Source: Caprimulgus europaeus
Taxonomy: Eukaryota > Chordata > Aves > Caprimulgiformes > Caprimulgidae
Reading direction: 5' to 3'
NCBI GenBank assembly: GCA_907165065.1
Contig: OU015523.1
Location: 116,772,246 to 116,836,245, forward strand
Length of the DNA stretch: 64,000 nucleotides
This document shows positions 1 through 11,100 of this stretch, in pieces. Position 1 is the first letter of the stretch. Each line of letters starts with the position of its first letter. A program made the translations under genes and the position numbers. The notes under the pieces are model-generated. The model saw only the letters and a program-made list of their open reading frames with translations. It was not told the DNA's origin and searched no databases.

Positions 1-3000
1 TAGAAGAAGAAAGAGCTGAGGAGGTTTTTTTTTTTAATTTTTTAACTTCAGTATCTACCTCTTTTACCTTTTTTTTTTTATCCTCAAACCTGTTTCCCAA
101 AATTCTGGTGACAAATAAATTCCACTATATATTATATCAATATTGCCCTTACCAATCATGCTGAAGAGCACTGAGATAAGCCATGTGGATGGTCTCATGT
201 CCCTTAGCGTGCATGATGGAGATCCCGTTTTAAACTACCCTCTGACCTGAGCACAGGTTTGTCTATCAAAGGAACTCCTCGTTCTTTCCAGAGAAAGCTT
301 TGATATGAACTGGCATTGTAAATAATTTCACAAAAAGAAGACTAGGACATCCACCCTCCTTCAAAGGTCCAAACAAGACATGAGCCAGTTTGCTACTATG
401 GAAATACCTGTATGAATTATAGAGAATGGTATCTATACTTGAATACTGCAAGTTGGTGTGGACTGGTAGAAGACCGGGAATTTCAGCTGACTTAGAACTG
501 TATTTGATTACAGATTCTTTTTATAACTGTGACTGAAAATCAAGGCAGGTGTCTGTCAAAATATATAAATACAAAACTCTTTTTAATTTGCTGTAGTTTT
601 GATTATAACATTATATATTACAGTGATTATCTGATCTGCTGTCAGCTGATGACTGATAACACAAATGTACATTGCCAAAAAAAAACCAAAATCATTTTAC
701 AGTCCACTACCCAACAAGGAAATAGCAGAAAAAAAAAAAGGTTAAAAATCTAATAAACAAACACTAAAGGTGCAAAACATTAGAAAACAAAATAGAATTA
801 ACATATTAAATATACAGCATAGCATAACAAATCCAGTTAATAAAAAGCCTCAGAAAAGAGAAACTTGTTTCTTATAAGTGAGTAAAACTGAAAAATATCA
901 TGTTAAACTTGATGTCAAGCTAAGGCATTGCAAAACAGACCCCCATCCATCCATTTCACAAATCTAGAGACTTTTTGAACATTTAAAATGATTCAGAGCA
1001 AATGAGATGTACCTTCCCTTTTCAACATAATGAAGGAAATAATAAATAAGGTAATGAGACCTTCCTATGGCATCTCTAGTTATGTATAGAGAGGAGAGGG
1101 CAGAAGTTCAGCATAGTGAATAGACTGGGTAGAACAAGAAGTCTTGTGCAAATAAGATCCTGCTGTACAAAGATCCTGTACAGTGATTTGTCCAGCATTG
1201 CAGAAATACTTTTTCTGGAAGAAGGTAAATAAACATACTGGTAATATTTTGCTATCCGTCTAATCTTCCCTTAAGCCAGTATAATGCTTTGTATATCATT
1301 CCATCAAAAAATGTCATTTTAATGTACCAGCTGCAATTACATATGATTGCTTAATTAGAATAAGCTGTAAAAAAAGGAAAAAGATTATGCTGCACTTGAA
1401 AAAAAAATAATTGGGAGTTTGGCTTTAAAGTAACTTTGCTTGCTGCAATTGTGCTATTAAGAAAACAATGTTTATATGCTGATTTTTTTTTTAAAGGAAC
1501 AAATAGTGCCATGCTTAATAATATATAATTTATTTTAACCATTATGTAAATGGGAAAATGTCACACAAGAAGCTGAAACCCCTTTAAAAATGTTCAGTGC
1601 AATGTGATGCAATGCCAAGAGAGAATGATCAATCTCACAGAATTCTCAAGAACATACTGTGTTTGCAGTTCAAAGCAGCCCCTACAGTAACAACATTAAA
1701 TATTTTTCATATTTCATTCTTTACCATTTATGTAGAAGTTTTCATACATGTATTGTCTTACCTAGTCTAAAGGCCAGCCTTAACTCTGCTGCTATGAAAT
1801 ACAAGCTTTTCCTAATTTCTTAATATCAAGCAACATTGCAGGTGAAAAATATTACTTCTGTGTAAGATCTGACAATTAAAATATATAAGTGAGTCTGGAA
1901 AGGTGGATGATTTTGTAACATTCAGCAATCTGTCCAAGTTCCCGGTATAACCACATTGAAAAGACTCTGTAAAAATAATAGAAAGCAAAAAGACAGTATT
2001 TCATCAATACACTCTAAAGCTTTCTAAATCCCCTCTCCTCCCTTCTCTCCTATATTTTCCTCCCTACATTAATTTTATCTTTCAGGGCTTTAAAAAAGTC
2101 TTTCTTCACATTTATTCCAAAATAGCCAATATGAGAGATTTGGAGTTGAAATAATAGATATTACCTGTTTTGATTACTAATAACTTGTGGGAAAAAGCTT
2201 GATTCAAAAAGAGTCTCAGACACGTAATACCATTTTCAGTATCTCAAATCAAAAATTGGAATACTAATAAATAACAAGAATCTTAGTAATTAATCACTAC
2301 CATGCTGAATTTAAGTCCCCAAAGCATGATTAGCCACTGCCCTACAAAGAGATTTGGCTCTACAATCTCTCTCCTCTTAAGTGTTTCTGTGGAAACATCA
2401 CTTTTTCCACCTTAGCAAGGTACAGTTTCATCAGGACGTTACTCCTGTGTTGATTAGAATTACTCTGTGCCTCTGGGGTTAACAGTGCCAAGCACACATC
2501 TGATGCTCAATAATTAATAACATTTCTGGATGTCAGTATGAGATTGCATTTGAAATGTGGACTGATGACAGTTCTCCAACTCCAACACAACAAATTACTT
2601 TTGCTTTGCATTGCATTAAAAAACCCCAAAGATATTCTGAGATATCTTTGTCAGTTAAACTTTTTACTGAAAAAGGAGAGGGAAAAAAAATCTTATGTCT
2701 AAGAGTAAAAAACAGTTTCCAGTTGCTGGGATGGTTTTTTTTCAGAGGACAGGTTGTCTGAAACAACTACTTTTGGCTATTGCAAGCACTTATCTTTTTG
2801 GTAATCCTTCTCAACTGCTGTAGTGTGGATATTTTAACAAAATCTGTGCACTACTACCCACATTCTCCCCGTAGACTGTTTTTTAAGGATTTGACCAAGT
2901 CTTTGATTCAACTATACAGACATGTAGGCTATGGCACATTTTCTAGGTCTAGCCCACAAACATCCTTCAGATAGAGGATATGCTACCATACAGAATGAAC

Positions 3001-4099
3001 TGCTGGTCAAGGCATCCAAGACCTTCTGCATGGAAAACAGGAGAGAGCAGGGTCAGGAGGGGCCATAAGCACATCTGTGTCTCACACTAAAACGAAGTCA
3101 CAACCACCAGGATACCAGCACCTGGTTCTAAAGTATAGGCATAGTCTAATAAGTCCATATCTAAAGACAATAAGTACAAAGGCCCACAACTTCACTGGAA
3201 AAAGAAGTAGGGTTCTTCACTTTAAAATTAGTAGTGGATGACTGTTGGTTTCATTCAGGATTAAGATTCCCATATTCCCCCTTTACTTCTCACAGCATCC
3301 ATTAATTTTGGTCTACAAGAAGAGTTTTGTTGGAATGTAAAGAAGGCAAGGAAATGGTCTAACAGTTCTTCAAACCTGAGCAGTCACACTGGCATTTCCT
3401 GCTATGTATTACATGTATATCAAGTTCACTAAAACCCAAAGCAGTACAGAGATGATTTCTCTCAGCCCAAGAGTAAACTTTTTTCTCTCTACTGATCCAC
3501 TCTGGAGAGCACAGAGCACTGCTGTGTAAGATAGAGTGATGTGACAAAGTACTTTGCAAATGGACTAGCACAGTGGCTGAATTACTGGGAATTACTTGCC
3601 AAATTTCCTGTCACTGATCAAAAATTATAAAACATATTAGTATTTATCATTATCATTAAGCATTTTTCTTAAGACAACTCACCCCTGTGCAAAAAAAGAC
3701 ACAGTTTACAATGTCACAACCAAAGACCCCAAAGAAATACTAAAAATTACTCAAAATCTTTTAAACCCTTTAACAGAGTTTAGTACCTGCCTTTCTGCAC
3801 AGAAACAAAGTCTCCTCTCTTTTTTCTAACCAATACATAGCCTTAGAATAGACAAGAAAATAAATTTTATTCTTGCAAATACTGCTCACACTGTAGTGTT
3901 TTTTGCCTCCTCCATACACCAGCTGGAATACCAAATTAATTTTCATGTTAGCATTTTTTATGACAACTGCAAAGAAATGTTTGAGGGCTTTTTGTCTCCT
4001 CAGATTAAATCTTTTAAAGCAAACTTTTGTTTTAACAACCAGGAAGGGGACATTTTTCTCATGCAAGGTATTTTGAGGCAAAATCATGTCGTTTATCTG

Positions 4100-5275
4100 C
4101 TCTGAAAGATGAAAAAACTTTTTACACAGAACCTCTGATGTGTCTTTCCAGAATGGTCACCCAAAGAACTTTGCAGCTTCCACGAGCTTTTTAGATGCAT
4201 GTTCCACACTAGGAGGGTTGATGAGAGTTTGGTAACTGTTTTCATAGTCACATGGATATCTAGCATTGATTGAATGGCAGTGGAGTTCAAGGCTTTCAGG
4301 CATTCTGTGACAACACACTATTTCTGATGGTGTAATTTTTTCTTGAGTGGTTGGAAAAACTTGAGAGATTCACAGTAGTCTCTCTCTGACTTCCAAGGCA
4401 GTGGAATTCATTATAACAACTGGGGAATGGGCAGTTTGGGAGGTTTCTTTACATGGGTCACAGGTATTCTAACCAGGGGCTCTTCAGGATGGAGTTATCA
4501 AGGACACTTACTTCTTGTTTCCTTCTGTTGGCTACTTTTTAGTATTCAGCTTACTATGAGTATTTAGACTCTCCATATTCCTTCTCTTAGTCTCAAATTG
4601 TTCTCCTTCTATCTTGTCAGGCATACAGTATCTCTTTTGATTATCGGGTCTAAATGTAACTGTGTTTCTTTCTTGCTCTTCCTAAACTCTACTTTCTTTG
4701 ATGTCTAACACTTTCACCTCAACTTTATTTCCTCTTCTGTGAAGTTTCAACACATTCTTTTCTCCTTGCTTTTTCTCTCTGGCAACCTCAATTGAATTTG
4801 TGTGATCCAGTTTGATTTCCTTTGTATTTTTCAGTGAATTTATCTACTCTCTAAGCCCCTCCACTTTTTCCTCTGCTCTAGGAATCGACTTCCATTTAAT
4901 ATATATGTGTCCTGCAAAAGCTTCATGCCTATCTGGGAGCACTGCGTATACCACACTCTGGATTGCCTTAAAACCTTGGTAGTCAGCCTGCAAAGCTCCT
5001 GTTGTTCCTCCTTTCAGTAAGGTTATAATTTGTAAATGAGAGGATTTCTCTGCACTAAGCACACCTCATTTTACTCTCTCCAGTTCACTCTCAGATTCAC
5101 TAAGCTTCTTTTTCAGTTATTTATGCAATATACACTGCTTCTGAGGACCTACTACAACTGCATCCTGAGTTTAGCCTCACTTTGTGTGTATTCAGGTTAT
5201 TTCTCTTTATAGTGTTGCTCTCTTCAAAGTACCTTTTGCTATCTAGATGAGGTTAGTGGACAAGCAAAAAATAAG
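4100..5275 (-). pseudogene. Possible decayed coiled-coil coding sequence, antisense to GRM5
   Basis: Read on the minus strand, this stretch gives one main frame with only a few stops, rich in K, E, Q and S. It includes a 72-codon open run at 4844-5062 (VLSAEKSSHLQIITLLK near its start) and then, past one stop, a lysine/glutamate-rich run (EVAREKKQGEKNVLKL). Near 4150-4290 a second frame reads like protein (PSVEHASKKLVEAAKFF), which suggests a frameshift. No splice pattern, start or tail is evident and I do not recognise the parent protein. It may be a decayed retrocopy. It may also be chance, because C/T-rich sense DNA gives K/E-rich antisense frames. Confidence 0.2.
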
Positions 5276-5955
5276 TCATTTATTCTGTAATGTTAGCAGT
5301 GTTACAATGTGCAAGCTTCCCCACAGAAATGTGTGAAATACCCACAATGCAGCTCATCACACACAGGAACGGTATACCGCAAACTCTTTGAGAAGACATC
5401 TGCAGGCATTTTGCCCGAATTTTATTTAAGGCATTTAAATAGGTATTTCAACACCTAGCACAAGAATTTGTACAATTAGGGTGAAATTCACCACTGGGAA
5501 GAGAGCCAGTGTAAGACCTCTTCAATGCTAACATCCCACTTCAGTGCTCAGAGAGTAAATGATGACCAGGTCTTACCCTGGTATCCTATCCAGTAATTAA
5601 TCAGATCCTCAAGTGTTAAACTGCTTATCCAAGTGAATTTTTCATCCAAGCGCAAGGTATGGTGTTTAAAACATTCAAAGTACTGCATTGTGCTCTTGGA
5701 TTGGGCTTGATTTCACTTGACTTTATGTCTACATCTCAACAAGTCATCTAGCCTCCTTTTATTGCTAAAGGAAAGGGGAAAACCCATTCATGACACGAAT
5801 TGTGAGCCCAGACAGATTTTATCCAAGCAACCAACTGCACTGGTGCTTGATTTGACAAGAAGAGAAACAAGTCAAGTGTTATAGAGGTGGAGAATCAGAG
5901 AAAAAGATTAAGTTAGGATTGAGAATGTGGCCACCAGCTGATTTCTCACTGATCC

Positions 5956-5997
5956 TTAATTTAGGTAGTGTTTCCCTTAATTTAAGTATTGTTTCCC
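5956..5997. repeat. Two-copy 21-bp tandem duplication
   Basis: Two adjacent 21-bp units (TTAATTTAGGTAGTGTTTCCC, then a copy with two mismatches) lie in the GRM5 intron. This is a small local duplication with no evident function. Confidence 0.85.
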
Positions 5998-6337
5998 TTA
6001 AACTGTTTAGCAAAACATTTTAGTTTAACTCCAAAAAAAATATTAAAGAGAAAAGGTTAGCATGTTATTTATTCTGAATAATTTTTTTAGCTCCTTCTAT
6101 ATATATATTTAAAAAAAAGAAAATTGTGAGCACCTTTCCTGCATAGCCCTGTTTGCTTTAGCATAGGTCTGGGCTTTTATGCAGTTATCCCACCACTCCC
6201 ATGGCTGCTTTGCACTAAACCCCACCACTGCCACAGTAGTGTTCATGTGCACGGCCCTTTGCACAGCAGCTGTCACAGAAAGCTGAGCACACAATCACTT
6301 CTTTCTGTTTGCTCCTGTTGTTGTCGTGATTTATTAG

Positions 6338-6433
6338 GTACAAAGGCAGGAGACTGGCCCCGCACAAGTCGGAAATAGAGTGTTTCACCCCAAAAGGGAG
6401 TATGGGGAATGGTGGGAGAGCTACAATGACCAG
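6338..6433 (+). CDS. GRM5: GRM5 cassette exon specific to the mGluR5b isoform
   Basis: This 96-nt exon encodes the 32-residue insert that separates mGluR5b from mGluR5a in the intracellular tail of the class C glutamate receptor, after transmembrane helix 7. It starts with one base that completes a split codon, then reads YKGRRLAPHKSEIEC followed by FTPKGSMGNGGRATMT, and ends with two bases of the next codon. It is flanked by a TTATTAG acceptor and a strong CAG|GTAAGC donor. Because its length is a multiple of three and both ends share one phase, it can be included or skipped without a frameshift. The sequence matches the mammalian insert as I remember it almost throughout, with two substitutions in the first half. 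Joined to the last exon it gives Thr-Ser-Ser-Asn-Gly-Lys, as in mammals. Identification is by recognised protein sequence. Confidence 0.95.
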
Positions 6434-7991
6434 GTAAGCAAACAGCAAGTGGCCTTAGGGCAGTGTGATATGTCTGTGAACAAGAGGAGCAGCCCTGGGA
6501 CAATGCCAGGCCAGATCCTCTGTCTGTAATTCCTGTGCATCCCATACAGTATGTTCAGAAAAGAAAAAGAAAAAAGAAAACTTGTGGCCACTGCTGATTT
6601 CTGTGTTCCATCTGACCACCAAAAAAAACCTGCACCGTGTTCATTCAAGTGATCCGAACCACGTGTCCTGTGTGATGTTGTCGTAATATGGTGCTTTGGG
6701 GAGGAGAAACCTTATACCTGACTCATTAAGTAGAGCAGATGAAGAGAGACAGCATTCAAACTTGGAGTAAGCAGCTCCAGAACTCCTCTGGAGAGGTGGT
6801 CCCACTACATATTAGGGTTACATTAGGTCTAATCAAAAAAGTTTTTAAAAATAACAAAGAAAAACTGATGAAAACATTTTCAATTTGAAAATGTTGATTC
6901 TTCTCAATCAAGTTATCTTGTGGGAAAGTGCTGAGTTTTACAGTGGTTTTAAGGAAAGGTTTAAGCTCATTTAAAATAGAGTTCAGAACATATTTTTCAT
7001 AACTTTATTTAATGTATATATTTATTTTCAATTTTGTTTTGGCCATTATATATTGCATTACATTATACACAGTGTAACAATTTAATGAATACCAAATACT
7101 TTTTTTTTTTTTTTTCAATGTTACTGGGATGAACTGTTTCAATATAGCCATTTTGATTTTTTTTTAACTGAAATATTTTAAACTATTCAATTCTGTGAAA
7201 TACTTGGAGATTTCAGCTATTCATCTCGTTTTGAGTTCAGTCAGATTTCCAAATGTTGAACTCTCCCATAGGACAAAAAATCCATTTCTCCAGACATCTC
7301 TATTAATAAATGAATAAGCTACATGTGTCACAGATGGTTATAAATCTTTCATGAAACGATATTCTTAATAAGCATTGTATCATTGTGTTACATGCTCCTA
7401 CTACAAGTTAGAAGGGGTTTTTTAATCTTTTATTTAAAAATCTATTCATTCCTTATTGACACCTGTAAGGTATTTATAAAAGTAACCTTAGAGCACAATA
7501 TGATCAGATTATACCTTTACTTTTCCCACGTGTTACATTACAGGTGATTTTTATCTTTGCAAGAAGGTGTTTAGTGAAACACTTGCACAGTGTTACTCTC
7601 CCCTTGGGTACAGCAATATTCACTCATATGCATAAGGCTATCAGCTATAACACCACATAGCACACACCTGGGGGACTCCTGTTGTTTACATAACATCAGG
7701 AATATTCATCGCTGAGTGTTGTACAAAACATACCTGTTATTTTTTGTCAGATAGGATTCTGTTTCTTGTCTATGTGTTGTCTGGATTTTTTTTTTTCCTA
7801 CATTGCATTGTCTTCAGTGATATTTATTCTTCATTTAAAAGCTATCTGGAGTCACTATATAAGAGAAGTCTGAAGAGAAGTACCTGTAAATGTCAAGCAA
7901 CTGTATTTTGTCGTACAGTATTTAGCTCTGTTTTGCCTGGCCATATATATACACTTGAAAAACTTCTTTTTTATATTTTGTATCTTCACAG

Positions 7992-8175
7992 TGAGGAATC
8001 TGTTTGCATTCCAGACTGTAATCGATCTGAGTCAAGTAGAGAGGAGAAAAAGGTTCCTGTTAAAGAGGATGCCCTAACAGTCAAAAAGACTGGAAACTGT
8101 GTCAGTCTAATAGTTCCACAGCAAGACTGTCAGCTGCGAGACCTACTCAAACAGTTAAGAACACCTGCTGCTTAA
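7992..8175 (+). CDS. Candidate alternative 3' coding exon of GRM5 (unproven)
   Basis: A clean acceptor precedes this stretch: a long pyrimidine tract and TATCTTCACAG ending at 7991. If the exon starts at 7992, its first base completes a split codon, the same phase as both known GRM5 exons in the window. It then stays open for 60 codons to a TAA at 8173. The peptide starts EESVCIPDCNRSESSREEKK and ends QLRDLLKQLRTPAA; it is hydrophilic and lacks the Homer and PDZ motifs of the normal tail. The local base composition is more balanced than in the flanking intron. A perfect GTAAGT donor follows at 8353, so the segment could act as an exon with an internal stop. I saw no close AATAAA. I do not recognise the peptide, and the whole frame from 7744 could be open by chance. 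Confidence 0.3.
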
Positions 8176-11100
8176 CAGAGAGTGCAATTGCATTTGATGG
8201 CTGTGTTTTGTTGTCTCCAGCCACAGTGTCCTGGCCAGTGGTCCTTGTCAAATATCATGAGCTCAATAGAGTTGCCACTGAATAGCCTGGGAACCTCCCA
8301 GAGAGAACATAGGTGTTGCAAAAAGGAAAGTAGGTGTCATTCTCCTGTCTAAGTAAGTACCAGACAGTGCCAGAAGTCACTAGGATGAAGTGCAGCTGGA
8401 AAAAGAAAGACGCAGGGGTCTGACTGTTTGTGAATAATGAAAAAAAAATCTCATTTTCTCACAGGACAAAGAGGTCCCATGATAATGACCAAATCCCACA
8501 TGCATCCTTTCAGTCTAAAAAATGCTGTGCAATTTCATACTGGGAAGTATTGTTCAACACATTCTCAAATCCCTCATGCAATATCATTTTTAATTTCAAC
8601 CATACTGCAGATATTTTTCATATCAGCACATAAATATCTCTGTATATTAGTTTTTAAAATGTCTTGGGATTTTTCAAGACAAAAAGTGACATAAAAAAGC
8701 AGTAATATGTATACTATGTGATGCTTTGTAAGGCTATTTCTGATTAAGAGAAGTTACTACATCTTGCATCACTTGTAGCATCATTCACATGTATCTGATA
8801 AAATCAGTGGGATGCTTTCTGAGGCTTTCAGAAAACAGGCATCATAACATCAATTTTTTGCATTTTTTGCATCATATTTGCATTTCTGATTTGATTAAAT
8901 GCAATGGATAAGAAACTGTCTAATAATTCACAAGAATATTTTTTCTCCTGCTAAGTCCCATCTGCATAAATACCTCTATAATTATTTAGCAGGCATGCCA
9001 AACACCTGAAATTCCTCCAGTTGTATGCTCTTTGCAGAGGATAGAATTCCAAACAACCCTTGAGTCTGGAGATACAACTGGGAGAGGTTTTTTGTTTTGT
9101 TTTGGTTTGTTTTTTTCTTGTGCACTGCTTGTGTCCCTGATTTCATTTCAGGGTCAGGTAAGCTGATGATTCCTATTTTTCCCAGCTTCCATTTCATATC
9201 TTTAGCAAATTATCAGTGAAAAAAAAAAAAAAAACAACATGTTGACTAAGCAATGTTGAAAACATCATAAAGCTTTGTGCAAGGAAGCAGAATTCACAGT
9301 TTAAGAAGTAGCATTGTCCTCTCTCCATCCTTTGAATAGGATGTTCCAGAGATGTGCTCAGAGACGCTCTAAGTGACATTTTTCAGATGAAAAGTGAAAC
9401 CCATCAATAGCTGCCTTAATTAACAACTGCAATGAGGTCACCGTAATAGAGGAAAGAAGTTACATCTGGTTTCAAAATAATTTTTGAATTTTGGGTCATG
9501 TTAATAAGCATCCTAGAAATGTTTCATCCAGATACCAGACACTTCATTTCCCCTTCTAACCAGGCATGCTGCTGAAACCGCTGCCAGCATTAGTGTCACT
9601 GGGAGGTCACTGGTGAAGTTTCTGTGCACCAGCTTTCTCTCACTGTGATTTCTTTCATCGTTACACATTAAAGTCATTCATACAAATGTCAGCTTTGATT
9701 TTAATGAGGAAAGGAGGTATCAACAGATTACAGTTTGTGGAGTAATATAAATAAATGCCCTTGCTGTTGTTAACAGAAAACAACTCTCTTTGCAAAATAA
9801 TTGCAAAATATGTTGTTTACTTTTAGAACTTGGGACAGGACAAAATGAATTTCTGCCCTATATCATTCCTCTTTTGTGTTTTGTTGTTATTTATCTCCAC
9901 AGAACAAGCAACATGGGAATAATTTAAGCTAAATTACTTGAGTGATGTATCACTAGCAGGCTATTTGTGTGTGACAGAATTGGCTTTCACCCAGGGAAAC
10001 AATTATATAGATATGTAGAGGTTTCCTTAAAAGCTGTTTCAAATGAGAAGAATAAGAGCAATATAAACCAATACAGTGGTAGAATGGACCTAGTTTATAC
10101 ACCTTAAGGTTCCTGAATCCAATTTTAGTCAGTCACCCAGGCTGTCCTGCAGTCCCAGGAAAAACTATGACTTCTTCATTGAGGTATACTGGAGTTCACC
10201 ACTTCAACCATTTACTTAATTTCAGTGTTTTTAGCATGTTGTAAGGCACTTGCACTCCTCCAAGGATGAAGAACTTGGGTTGTTACAGGCAAAATATATA
10301 TTGATTGGAGATTGGCACGGGTGACAAGACTAGAGAAACAAAATACACATGCTCCTGTGCACGCATCAAGTACACACATGCAGATCACCCCTTATGAAGA
10401 GTCAGTTTTAAATTAAATCTACAGACAGCACACAAAACCTTTTCAGGAGGAGTAATTATATCATTGAGTCTTTAATAAGGTTTCAGCAGAGGACTCTAAA
10501 AGGACAACAGCTTCTTACTATTTATTTTAGTTAATAAGAATTCTCCTTGGCAGGAAGTTATATGGACTAAGTTAAGCACAGAAGTTTATCCTGCTTACCA
10601 CTGCCAGCTGCTTCTGTGGGTAAGACAGAAAGACTTTTCCCTTAAAGACAGGAGAAGACTGTCCTTAAGAAACCACTGTGCTTGGTCTGCACAGTGTTGG
10701 AGCAATAACTTAACTACGTCAGCTTCTTAAAAAAGAAGATATTGCTTCAAGTTTGAATGCAACACACTGTTTCAGCCACTGAAACATGTAAGCATAACTT
10801 TGCTGCCAGTTTTATCTTAATGAAATTTAAACCAGTGTTCTGAAATATGAACTTTCATTCATGGATTTATACATTAAAGAATTATAAATCATTCCTTATT
10901 ATATTCATGTGAGAAGGTTGCAAAGAGATCATAAAGGTCTTCATCAAGTTCTTGCCCAGTATCTGTTTTCAGTTGTATCATTTCAAATCTGGAATCAGTT
11001 ACTGATATTGGTAAGTACTAGAGAACAAAAATACCCTTAAATTATCATTCTGTATTGATTTTCCTTGTATTCCAGTTTCCACTGGTGAATAATATGATGT

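Larger units (their letters stand above)
1..6337 (+). other. GRM5: GRM5 intron (3' part)
   Basis: This is the intron that precedes the 96-nt GRM5 cassette exon. It ends with a usable acceptor (TTATTAG) at 6337. The DNA is AT-rich, with many short A and T runs and no open frame that looks like the seven-transmembrane exon, so that exon must lie upstream of the window. Apart from an antisense coding-like stretch near 4.1-5.3 kb and a 21-bp tandem duplication at 5956, I see nothing identifiable here. I recognised no CR1 or LTR copy in this part. Confidence 0.8.
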
